From contig NZ_OCNE01000003.1 in the NCBI RefSeq assembly GCF_900230195.1, forward strand, positions 409,731 through 473,730: a DNA stretch of 64,000 bases, in the 5' to 3' direction. Shown in pieces: positions 57,111 through 64,000 of the stretch. How positions within the stretch are numbered: the first letter of the stretch is position 1; each line of letters begins with the position of its first letter. Position numbers and translations under genes: made by a program. The notes beneath the pieces are model-generated. The model was not told the origin of the DNA. It made no database searches and saw only the letters and a program-made list of their open reading frames with translations. Source of the DNA: Streptomyces zhaozhouensis (lineage in GTDB: Bacteria; Actinomycetota; Actinomycetes; Streptomycetales; Streptomycetaceae).

Positions 57111-58160
57111 TCACCACCCCAACGCCGCCAACGCCCCCTCCGCGTCCGGCTCCCCGTCCGCCGACCACGCCGCCGCGCACAGCGCCCGCAGCCCGTCGAG
57201 CCGGTCCGCGCCGCCGGCACCGTCCGCGGAGCGGACGGCCAGGCGGCCCGACGCGACGCCGGCCCACCACCGCCCGCACCCGAAACCCCCGTCGGCGACC
57301 GGCCGCACCTCGGGGTGCGGGGCCAGCAGCCCCCGCAGGTCGTCCGCGACATAGGTCGGGCGGTGCCTCGGCCCGGCGGCCAGCAGCTGGGCCGGGTCGG
57401 CGACGCCGGTCAGGACCAGCAGCGAGTCCACACCCCCCGCCCACGCGCCCTCGATGTCCGTGTCCAGCCGGTCGCCGATCACCAACGGCCGCCGCGCGCC
57501 CGTCCGGATGATCGTCTCCCGGTGCATCGGCGGCTGCGGCTTCCCGGCCACCACGGGCGCGCGGCGGTGGCCGTTGGCGATCCGCACCACCTCCACCGCG
57601 GCCCCGTTCCCCGGCGCGATGCCGCGCCCGCTGGGGATGGTCAGGTCGGTGTTGGAGGCGTACCACGGCAGGCCGCGGTTGACGGCGAGCGCGGCCTCCG
57701 TGAGAACGCCCCACGGAAGGTCGGGGCCGCCGTAGCCCTGGACGACGGCGGCCGGTTCCTCCTCCGCCGAGTCCACCGGCGTCAGCCCGCGCTCGACCAG
57801 CGCCGTCCGCAGCCCCTCGCCACCGGCGCACAGCACCCGTGCGCCGGCCGGCAGCGCCTCCGCCATCAGCCGGGCGACGGCCTGCGCCGAGGTGACGACC
57901 TCCTCGGGCGCGGCCGGCACGCCCAGCGCGGACAGGTGCTCGGCCACGGTCCGGGGCGTGCGCGCCGCGTTGTTGGTGACATACGCGAGCCCCATCCCCG
58001 CCTCGCGCGCCTCCGCGAGCGCCGGCACGGCGTGCGGCACCGCGGAGCCCCCCGCGTAGACCACTCCGTCCAGGTCCAACAGCGCCGTGTCGTAGGCCCG
58101 GTGCAGCGGCTCGGCGGAGCCGGAGGGGCGCGTCCTGAGGTCGTTCGTCGAGTCAGCCAT
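57111..58160 (-). CDS. HAD-IIA phosphatase
   Basis: This 349-residue protein has the HAD motif ALLDLDGVVYAGG (residues 26-38), AYVTNNAARTP and IGDRLDTDIEGAWAGGVDSLLVLTG. The cap is of type C2A, as in NagD and p-nitrophenylphosphatase proteins. It removes phosphate from small phosphomonoesters, but the substrate is unknown. The C-terminal 80 residues after the HAD fold are an extra domain. It is divergent from the DUF1015 gene, 44 bases away. Confidence 0.9.
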   Translation of the reverse strand: MADSTNDLRTRPSGSAEPLHRAYDTALLDLDGVVYAGGSAVPHAVPALAEAREAGMGLAYVTNNAARTPRTVAEHLSALGVPAAPEEVVTSAQAVARLMAEALPAGARVLCAGGEGLRTALVERGLTPVDSAEEEPAAVVQGYGGPDLPWGVLTEAALAVNRGLPWYASNTDLTIPSGRGIAPGNGAAVEVVRIANGHRRAPVVAGKPQPPMHRETIIRTGARRPLVIGDRLDTDIEGAWAGGVDSLLVLTGVADPAQLLAAGPRHRPTYVADDLRGLLAPHPEVRPVADGGFGCGRWWAGVASGRLAVRSADGAGGADRLDGLRALCAAAWSADGEPDAEGALAALGW

Positions 58161-58204
58161 CGCACGGCATCATCGCGCACGGCCGCGCGGCTTACCATGC
58201 CAGG

Positions 58205-59488
58205 ATGCATGTAGCGGGTCTCACCCTCGCCCCGTTCCACGCCGTGCGCTACCAACCCCAGCGCGTGCGCGACCTGGCAGCCGTCACCTCACCCCCCTAC
58301 GACGTGGTCGTCCAACCCGACGGCCGAAAGCGCCTGGAGACCGCCGAACCCCACAACGTGGTGCGGCTGATCCTCCCGGAGGGCGCCGACCACGCGGCCG
58401 CCGCCGCCCGGCTCCGCCACTGGCGCGCCAACGGCGTGCTGACCGCCGACCCACGCCCCGGGCTGTACGTGTACGAACAGCGCACCGACGCGGCCGGCGT
58501 GCTGCAACGCGGGCTGCTCGGCACGCTGGCGCTCTCCCCGCCGGCCGCGGGCGTGGTGCTGCCGCACGAGGGGGTGATGGCGGACGTGGTCGAGGAACGG
58601 GCGTCGCTGATGCGGGCGACCCACGCCAACCTGGAACCGCTGCTGCTCTCCTACCGGGGCGACCCGGCCGGCCCGGCCGCCCGCGCCGTCGAACGCGCCG
58701 CCGGGGGCCGCCCGCTGCTGGACACCGTCACCCCCAACGGCGTGCGCCACCGCGTCTGGCCGGTCCACGACCGGGAGGAACAGGCGGCGATCAATGCGGA
58801 GTTGACGCACCACCGGGCGCTGATCGCGGACGGCCACCACCGTTGGGCCACCGCCCTGCGGCTGCACGAAGAGCACGGCGGGCGCGCGCCCTGGGACCGC
58901 ACCCTGGTGCTGCTGGTGGACACCGCACGCCATCCGCTGCGGGTGCGGGCCATCCACCGGGTGCTGCCCTGGCTGACGCCGGACGCCGCGCTGCGCCGGC
59001 TGGACGGCGCGTTCCGCGCCACCCGGGTGCCGGGACCGCTGGAGCACGCGCTGGCGCGGCTGGAGGCCGCCGGGGGCCCGGCGCTGCTGCTGGCCGACGG
59101 TGACGCGTTCCAGCTGCTGGACCGGCCGCGCCCCGAGCTGCTGGCGCGCACCGTTCCCCGCGACCGGCCCGCCCGCTGGCGGGAGTTGGACGCGACGGTG
59201 CTGCACTCCGCGCTGGTCGACCACCTCTGGCGCCCCGGGCGGCAGCCCGGAGACGGCGGCCGGGTGCGCTATCTCCACGACGCGCCCAGCGCCCTGGCGC
59301 AGGCCCGTCAGCTCGGCGGGAGCGCGGTGCTGCTGCGCCCGGTCAGCGAGGCGACGGTGTTCGCACTGGCCGAGGCGGGCGTGGTGATGCCGCAGAAGTC
59401 GACCTCGTTCGGGCCCAAGCCGGCGAGCGGTCTGGTGCTGCGCGACCTGGCCGACGAGGCGCCGGACCGGATTGCCGACGAAAGTTAG
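58205..59488 (+). CDS. DUF1015-family protein
   Basis: This 427-residue cytoplasmic protein has the DUF1015 pattern: LAPFHAVRYQPQRVRDLAAV, SPPYDVV, then IADGHHRWATALRLHEEHG and QKSTSFGPKPASGLV at the C-terminus. The family is widespread and uncharacterised. The conserved HHRW region resembles a HisKA-like or phosphate-binding motif. The stop TAG lies inside the iron box of the downstream gene, so the gene end has been fixed together with that box. It is divergent from the HAD-IIA gene. Confidence 0.88.
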   Translation: MHVAGLTLAPFHAVRYQPQRVRDLAAVTSPPYDVVVQPDGRKRLETAEPHNVVRLILPEGADHAAAAARLRHWRANGVLTADPRPGLYVYEQRTDAAGVLQRGLLGTLALSPPAAGVVLPHEGVMADVVEERASLMRATHANLEPLLLSYRGDPAGPAARAVERAAGGRPLLDTVTPNGVRHRVWPVHDREEQAAINAELTHHRALIADGHHRWATALRLHEEHGGRAPWDRTLVLLVDTARHPLRVRAIHRVLPWLTPDAALRRLDGAFRATRVPGPLEHALARLEAAGGPALLLADGDAFQLLDRPRPELLARTVPRDRPARWRELDATVLHSALVDHLWRPGRQPGDGGRVRYLHDAPSALAQARQLGGSAVLLRPVSEATVFALAEAGVVMPQKSTSFGPKPASGLVLRDLADEAPDRIADES

Positions 59489-59503
59489 GTCAGGCTAACC
59501 TCA
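59485..59503 (+). promoter_or_regulatory. Iron box upstream of the desC-like gene
   Basis: TTAGGTCAGGCTAACCTCA matches the iron-box consensus TTAGGTTAGGCTAACCTAA at most positions. It overlaps the last bases of the DUF1015 gene. TTGCCG at 59472 and TAACCT at 59496 are plausible -35 and -10 elements with 18-base spacing, covered by the box. Confidence 0.85.
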
Positions 59504-59536
59504 CTCCCAGTCCCCCGTTCTGCGACTTGGAGTTCC

Positions 59537-60121
59537 ATGCGCGGTCAGCCCTACACCCGCGACCACCCCGCCCTCGGCACCTTCACCCTGCGGCCGGTCG
59601 ACCCCGACACCGACTGCCCGCTGCTGCACCGCTGGCTCACCCACCCCAAGGCGGTCTACTGGATGATGACCGAGGCCCGGCTCGAAGACGTCGTCGAGGA
59701 GTACCGCACCATCGACGCCGACCCCGGGCGCACCGCCCACCTCGGTCACCACGACGGCACGCCCGCCTTCCTCGTGGAGACCTACGACCCGGCAGGCGAC
59801 CCCGTCGGCACGACCTACCCGGTACGCGAAGGCGACATCGGGATGCACTTCCTGGTCGCGCCCACCGAAACCCCGCTCCACGGCTTCACCCTGGCCGTGA
59901 TCGAGACCGTCATGGAACTGCTCTTCGCCGACCCCGCCCACCAGCGGGTCGTCGTCGAGCCCGACGCCGGCAACAAGGCGGTGCACCGGCTCAACGAGGC
60001 GGTCGGGTTCCGCCCGGAACGGGAAGTCGAACTCCCCGACAAGACCGGCCTGCTGAGCTTCTGTACCCGCGCACAGCACCGAGCAGCCGTCAGCCAGCGA
60101 CACCCCGGAGCGGCCCGATGA
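59537..60121 (+). CDS. desC: Siderophore acyltransferase, DesC-like (IucB/RhbD-type GNAT)
   Basis: This 194-residue protein belongs to the acyl-CoA transferases of hydroxamate siderophore pathways: TFTLRPVDPDTDCPLLHRWL, then EGDIGMHFLVAPTETPLHGFTL, then VVVEPDAGNKAVHRLNEAVGF. DesC acylates N-hydroxycadaverine with succinyl- or acetyl-CoA. The ATG at 59537 follows TTGGAG, and the iron box lies 34 bases upstream. Its TGA overlaps the desD-like ATG (ATGA). The substrate is inferred from the pathway. Confidence 0.88.
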   Translation: MRGQPYTRDHPALGTFTLRPVDPDTDCPLLHRWLTHPKAVYWMMTEARLEDVVEEYRTIDADPGRTAHLGHHDGTPAFLVETYDPAGDPVGTTYPVREGDIGMHFLVAPTETPLHGFTLAVIETVMELLFADPAHQRVVVEPDAGNKAVHRLNEAVGFRPEREVELPDKTGLLSFCTRAQHRAAVSQRHPGAAR

Positions 60122-61938
60122 CCCCCACGCCCACCACCCCCGACTCCACCGTCGCCCACCTCGACCCCGAGCACTGGGAACGGGCCACCCGCCTGCTGAT
60201 ACGCAAGGCGATCGCCGAGTTCTCCCACGAACTGCTGCTCGCCCCCAAGGAGCAGCCCGACGGCGACTACGCCCTGCACAGCGACGACGGCTCCGTCGTC
60301 TACCGCTTCGCGGCCCGCCGGCTCTCCCTCGACCACTGGCTGGTCGACCCGGCGAGCATCACCAGGGAACGCGCCGGCGAGCGGCTGCCGTTGGACGCCC
60401 TCGACCTGATCCTGGAGTTCCGCGCCTCGCTCCAGCTCAGCGACGAGATCCTCCCCGTCTACCTGGAGGAGATCAGCTCCACCCTGGCCAGCGCCGCCTA
60501 CCGGCTCGCCCACCGCACGCACGACCCGGCCGCCCTCGCCACGACCGACTTCCAGACCGTCGAGGCCGGGATGTTCGAGGGACACCCCTGCTTCGTCGCC
60601 AACAACGGCCGCCTCGGCTTCGACTCCGCCGAATACCACGCCTACGCCCCCGAGGCCGGCGCCCCCCTCCACCTCACCTGGCTCGCCGCCCACCGCGACC
60701 ACGCCACGTTCACCGCCTGCGCCGACCTCGACTACGACACCCTGATCGCCGGCGAACTGAGCGGGTCGGAACGGGCCACGCTCGCCCGGCGGATGGCCGA
60801 CCTCGGGCTCGACCTGGACGACTACTACCTTCTGCCCACCCACCCCTGGCAGTGGCGGAACAAGATCTCCGTCACCTTCGCCGCCGAGGTCGCCCAGCGC
60901 CGTCTCGTCCACCTCGGCGGCAGCGAGGACCGTTACCGCGCGCAGCAGTCGATCCGCACCTTCTTCAACCAGGACCACCCCGAGAAGCACTACGTGAAGA
61001 CCTCGCTCTCGGTCCTCAACATGGGCTTCGTCCGCGGCCTCTCCGCCCGCTACATGCGCGTCACCCCGGCCATCAACGACTGGCTCCTCGAACTGGTCGA
61101 CGGGGACGAGGTGTTGCGCCGGTACGGCTTCGGCATCCTCAGGGAGCACGCCGCGATCGGCTACCACCCCCGGCACTACGAGGAGGCCGCGCCGAAGCGC
61201 TCCTCCTACCTCAAGATGCTGGCCGCCCTCTGGCGCGAGAGCCCGCTGCCCGCGCTCGCGCCCGGCCAGCGCCTCGCCACCATGGCCTCGTTGCTGCACG
61301 CCGACCCCGAGGGCCCCTCGTTCGTCGGCGGGTTGATCCACGAGTCGGGCCTCCCCGCCGAGGAGTGGCTGCGTCGCTATGTCGACGCCTACCTCGTGCC
61401 GCTCGTCCACTGCGCCTACGCGCACGACCTGGTGTTCATGCCGCACGGCGAGAACGTGATCCTGGTCCTGGAGAACGGCGTCCCCGTCCGCGTCCTGATG
61501 AAGGACCTCGCCGAGGAGATCGGCGTCCTCGACGAGGACCGCGACGTGCCGAAGGACGTCGAGCGCGTCCGCTTCCCCACCCCGAGGGAGGAGCTCTGGC
61601 CGCTGTCGATCTTCACCGACGTCTTCGACTGCGTCTTCCGCTTCCTCAACGCGATCCTGGTCAACGACGGCCTCCTCGACGAGGACGCCTTCTGGCGCAC
61701 CGTCTCGGAGGCCGTCACCGACTACCAGCGCGCGATGCCCGAGCTGGCGGAGAAGTTCGCGCGCTACGACCTCTTCGCCGACGCCTTCCACCGGGTCTGC
61801 CTCAACCGTCTCCAGCTGAAGAACAACAAGCAGATGGTCGACATCGAGAACCCCGACGAGGACGAGTCCCATCTGGTCGGCAAACTGGACAACCCGCTGG
61901 CCGACCACCGCCCCGTCGAGCGTGGGGAACGGGGCTAG
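60118..61938 (+). CDS. desD: NIS siderophore synthetase, DesD-like
   Basis: This 606-residue NRPS-independent siderophore synthetase uses ATP to condense N-hydroxy-N-succinylcadaverine units to desferrioxamine-type oligomers. Characteristic segments are EGHPCFVANNGRLGF, PTHPWQWRNKISVTFAAEV, QQSIRTFFNQDHPEKHYVK, SVLNMGFVRGLSARYM and FMPHGENVILVLENG. The ending LDNPLA region matches the family. It is translationally coupled to the desC-like gene and convergent with the TPR gene nine bases away. No transporter or binding-protein gene is adjacent. Confidence 0.93.
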   Translation: MTPTPTTPDSTVAHLDPEHWERATRLLIRKAIAEFSHELLLAPKEQPDGDYALHSDDGSVVYRFAARRLSLDHWLVDPASITRERAGERLPLDALDLILEFRASLQLSDEILPVYLEEISSTLASAAYRLAHRTHDPAALATTDFQTVEAGMFEGHPCFVANNGRLGFDSAEYHAYAPEAGAPLHLTWLAAHRDHATFTACADLDYDTLIAGELSGSERATLARRMADLGLDLDDYYLLPTHPWQWRNKISVTFAAEVAQRRLVHLGGSEDRYRAQQSIRTFFNQDHPEKHYVKTSLSVLNMGFVRGLSARYMRVTPAINDWLLELVDGDEVLRRYGFGILREHAAIGYHPRHYEEAAPKRSSYLKMLAALWRESPLPALAPGQRLATMASLLHADPEGPSFVGGLIHESGLPAEEWLRRYVDAYLVPLVHCAYAHDLVFMPHGENVILVLENGVPVRVLMKDLAEEIGVLDEDRDVPKDVERVRFPTPREELWPLSIFTDVFDCVFRFLNAILVNDGLLDEDAFWRTVSEAVTDYQRAMPELAEKFARYDLFADAFHRVCLNRLQLKNNKQMVDIENPDEDESHLVGKLDNPLADHRPVERGERG

Positions 61939-61947
61939 GAACGGGGC

Positions 61948-63606
61948 TCAGTCCCGGTCCTCCGCCGCCTCCCCGTCCCACTCCGGGTCCAGGGCGTCGA
62001 CGAACTCGATGCCGTCCAACTCCGCCAGCCGGTCGGAGGCGTTGGTGGTGCCCCCCTGGTCCGCCTCCAGCGCCTTGGCGAACCACTCCCGCGCCTCCGA
62101 CTCACGGCCGACGGAGAGCAGCGCGTCCGCGTAGGCGTAACGCAGCCTCGCGGTCCACGGGTGCACCGCCGTGGAGGACAGCTCCGAGCTCTGGAGCGTC
62201 ACCACGGCGGCGTCCGGCTGCCCCAGGTCGCGCCGCGCCCCGGCCGCGACCAGCCGCATCTCCACCTGGCCCGCCCGGTCGAGCCGCTTGACCTCGGGTT
62301 CGCCCGCCATCGCCAACGCCCGCTCGGGCCGGCCGATGCCACGCTCGCAGTCCGCCATGATGGGCCACAGATGCGTCGATCCGGTCATGCGCTTGGCCGC
62401 GCGGAACTCGTTGAGCGCCTCCGCGTACTTCGCCACGCCATAGGCGGCGAAGCCGGCGGCCTCCCGCACCGCGCCGACCCGCGAGGCCAGCCGCAGCGCG
62501 GTCCTGGAGTACGCGTAGGCGCGCTCCGGGTCCTCGTCCAGCAGCCTGGCCACCATCACCAGGTTCTTCGCGACGTCCTCGGCCAGCGTCTTGGGCAGGC
62601 TCATCAGCTCCTGCCGCACGGAACGGTCGATCTCCTCGCCCGTCACGTCGTCCGGGATCGGCAACCGGCGCTGCGGCGGACGCCCCGAACGGTCACCCCG
62701 GTCACGGTCGTCGCGCCGATACCCGCCGCCACGCGGCCGGTCGTCACGACGGAACTCCCGCCGGCCGTCCCCGCCCTGACGGGGCCCACGGCCCCGATCG
62801 TCACGCCGATACCCGCCGCCGCTGCCGCCACGGTCGTCACGCCACGGACGGTCGTCACGGCGGAAACGGTCACGATCCTCACGCGGCCGATCATCCCGCC
62901 GAGGAGCCCGATCACGATCATCACGCCTCGGACGATCATCGCGGCGGAAACGATCACGATCCTCACGCGGCCGATCATCCCGCCGAGGAGCCCGATCACG
63001 ATCACCACGCCTCGGACGATCATCGCGACGGAAACGATCACGATCCTCACGCGGCCGATCATCCCGCCGAGGTCGCTCGTCGCGACGGAACTCCCGCTGA
63101 CCGTCCCGGAAACGGTCGCCACCGGAACGGTCATCCCGACGGGGACGGTCATCCCGGAAACGGTCCTCCCTGCGGTAACCGCGGTCACCGTCCCGGTCCC
63201 GGTTCCCGCCGCGGTCACGATCGCGGTCGCGGTCGTTCCACCTGGGCCGGTCGTCCCTGGGGCGGTCGTCGCGACGGAATCCCCCGCGCTCGCCACCGCC
63301 CTGGCGCGGTCGGTCGTCGCGACGGAAGCCGCCGCCGCGTCCGTCCTGCCTCGGACGGTCGTCACGACGGAACTCCCGCCGGCCGTCCCCGCCCTGGCGC
63401 GGTCGGTCGTCACGGCGGAAGCCGCCGCCGCGTCCGTCCTGCCTCGGACGGTCGTCACGACGGAACTCCCGCCGCTCGCCGCCGCGCCCTCCCTGGGGCC
63501 CGGAACGCGACCGGTCGTCGTCACGGCGCGCTCCGGAGCCACCACCACGCCCACGCGCGTCGCGCTCCGGCCTTTCCGAGGAACGGTCGTCGGAAGAGTC
63601 AGACAT
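61948..63606 (-). CDS. TPR-like protein with a long Arg/Asp-rich repeat domain
   Basis: This 552-residue protein has two parts. Residues 1-315 are almost entirely Arg, Asp, Gly and Pro, built of RRDDRPR-type units, with 28-residue and 31-residue tandem copies. The C-terminal 235 residues are helical TPR-like repeats (LPKTLAEDVAKNLVMVARLLDE ... ALRLASRVGAVREAAGFAAYG) with an acidic end. The TPR half is a conserved Streptomyces protein of unknown role. The repeat half may bind RNA, as RGG-type tails do, and it lies next to the rRNA operon. The ATG at 63606 follows AAAGAGG. The repeat length probably varies between strains. Confidence 0.85.
   Translation of the reverse strand: MSDSSDDRSSERPERDARGRGGGSGARRDDDRSRSGPQGGRGGERREFRRDDRPRQDGRGGGFRRDDRPRQGGDGRREFRRDDRPRQDGRGGGFRRDDRPRQGGGERGGFRRDDRPRDDRPRWNDRDRDRDRGGNRDRDGDRGYRREDRFRDDRPRRDDRSGGDRFRDGQREFRRDERPRRDDRPREDRDRFRRDDRPRRGDRDRAPRRDDRPREDRDRFRRDDRPRRDDRDRAPRRDDRPREDRDRFRRDDRPWRDDRGGSGGGYRRDDRGRGPRQGGDGRREFRRDDRPRGGGYRRDDRDRGDRSGRPPQRRLPIPDDVTGEEIDRSVRQELMSLPKTLAEDVAKNLVMVARLLDEDPERAYAYSRTALRLASRVGAVREAAGFAAYGVAKYAEALNEFRAAKRMTGSTHLWPIMADCERGIGRPERALAMAGEPEVKRLDRAGQVEMRLVAAGARRDLGQPDAAVVTLQSSELSSTAVHPWTARLRYAYADALLSVGRESEAREWFAKALEADQGGTTNASDRLAELDGIEFVDALDPEWDGEAAEDRD
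62861..63112 (-). repeat. 84-bp coding tandem repeats (three copies)
   Basis: Copies start near 62861, 62945 and 63029, exactly 84 bases apart, and each encodes 28 residues of the DRPREDRDRFRRDDRPRR type. They show few substitutions, which points to recent expansion or gene conversion. Two further 93-bp copies lie at 63325 and 63418. Confidence 0.8.
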
Positions 63607-63657
63607 CGCCGTGACCTCTTTCTTTTCTCTCCATGCGAAAGTGCCAAAAACAAAAAA

Positions 63658-63704
63658 GGGACCTCTGGTTCCCCAGCCAGTTACGCTGGGGAACCAGAGG
63701 TCCC
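63658..63704 (-). terminator. Intrinsic terminator of the rRNA operon
   Basis: A perfect 20-bp stem (63658-63677 and 63685-63704) with a seven-base loop, followed on the minus strand by six T (63657-63652), lies 12 bases past the 5S gene. It is a strong rho-independent terminator and also protects the TPR gene downstream. Confidence 0.95.
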
Positions 63705-63716
63705 ATCAATGATTGT

Positions 63717-63833
63717 CCGGCGGCGTCCTACTCTCCCACACGGTCCCCCATGCAGTACCATCGGCGCTGAAGAGCTTAGCTTCCGGGTTCGGAATGTAAC
63801 CGGGCGTTTCCTCTCCGCCATGACCACCGAAAC
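63717..63833 (-). rRNA. rrf: 5S ribosomal RNA
   Basis: The minus strand reads GTTTCGGTGGTCATGGCGGA at its 5' end, then the conserved loop region with CCGAACCCGGAAGCTAAG and a 3' part with GGGAGAGTAGGACGCCGCC, the Streptomyces 5S pattern. The end positions are estimated to within a few bases. It lies about 90 bases past the 23S end. Confidence 0.95.
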
Positions 63834-63923
63834 ACTAAAAGAAGTGCTCCAAGCGAACAAGCACACTGTTCAGTTTGAAAGCACAACAAGTGCGATGTTT
63901 GAATTCACAGTGGACGCGAGCAT

Positions 63924-64000
63924 CTATGGACAAGCCCTCGGCCTATTAGTACCGGTCAACTCCACCTATCACTAGGCTTCCATCTCCGGCCTATCAACCC
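63924..64000 (-). rRNA. rrl: 23S ribosomal RNA, 3' end (partial)
   Basis: The minus strand reads GGTTGATAGGCCGGAGATGG and then GGTGGAGTTGACCGGTACTA and ATAGGCCGAGGGCTTGTCC, the conserved 3' end of actinobacterial 23S rRNA. The rest of the gene and the 16S gene lie beyond the window edge. The 3' boundary is approximate. Confidence 0.92.

Noticed and set aside
62830..63480. Repeated sequence that could be taken for a CRISPR array
   Set aside because: The repeats are contiguous, in frame and code for RRDDRPR-type protein; there are no unique spacers and no cas genes.
63681..63975. Short open frames at the right end
   Set aside because: They lie over the 5S and 23S rRNA genes and their spacer.

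Overview
The window is chromosomal DNA from a high-GC actinomycete, almost certainly Streptomyces or a close relative. The evidence is third-codon-position GC bias, a chaplin, two streptogrisin-type proteases, a SepF-like protein, GTG starts with four-base stop/start overlaps, and the end of a Streptomyces-type rRNA operon. From memory, much of the order (dnaE2, SepF-like, acyl-CoA dehydrogenase, der, cmk, tyrA, rluB, scpB, scpA, parA, ald, NUDIX, pyrG, recN, nadK, tlyA, DUF1015) follows the SCO1739-SCO1786 stretch of S. coelicolor, so most of the window is conserved core chromosome with accessory genes set into it.

Left part (1-8.5 kb): the tail of an unidentified gene, a LacI regulator with an adjacent GH13 alpha-glucosidase, and an iron-controlled unit on the minus strand (PLP decarboxylase and FAD N-hydroxylase, followed by a GntR regulator) preceded by a near-perfect DmdR/IdeR iron box. 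A PPOX-type flavin protein and a secreted lipase follow.

Region 8.5-23 kb: an ImuB-like/DnaE2 mutagenesis cassette with a LexA-type box, a HAD phosphatase, a cold-shock gene with a terminator-like leader hairpin, a pentapeptide-repeat protein, a PhyH dioxygenase divergent from an AraC regulator, aspartate-semialdehyde dehydrogenase, a chaplin, a DUF5685 protein with a very Cys-rich tail, and two related secreted serine proteases.

Region 23-45 kb: core cell-cycle and biosynthesis genes. These are SepF-like, acyl-CoA dehydrogenase, MFS exporter, PAP2 phosphatase, Der/PlsC/Cmk/TyrA, the overlapping ParA-X-ScpA-ScpB-RluB chain linked to chromosome segregation, Ald, a TPR/ATPase-like regulator, NUDIX hydrolase and CTP synthase.

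Region 45-53 kb: GH15, then an accessory group of GH16 beta-glucanase divergent from a LacI regulator around a perfect palindromic operator, a nitrilase-like protein that lacks its catalytic Cys, an acetyltransferase and a glycosyltransferase. A short MITE-like element follows just before recN.

Region 53-64 kb: recN, nadK, tlyA, a small conserved gene, a HAD-IIA phosphatase and DUF1015. Then come an acyltransferase (DesC-like) and an NIS synthetase (DesD-like) with their own iron box, a TPR protein with long Arg/Asp-rich repeats, and the 3' end of an rRNA operon (5S and 23S, minus strand) with a strong terminator.

The most notable feature is that the four enzyme types of a desferrioxamine-like hydroxamate siderophore pathway are present but split. 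DesA/DesB-like genes lie at 3.7-6.6 kb on the minus strand and DesC/DesD-like genes at 59.5-61.9 kb on the plus strand, about 53 kb apart, each half under its own iron box.
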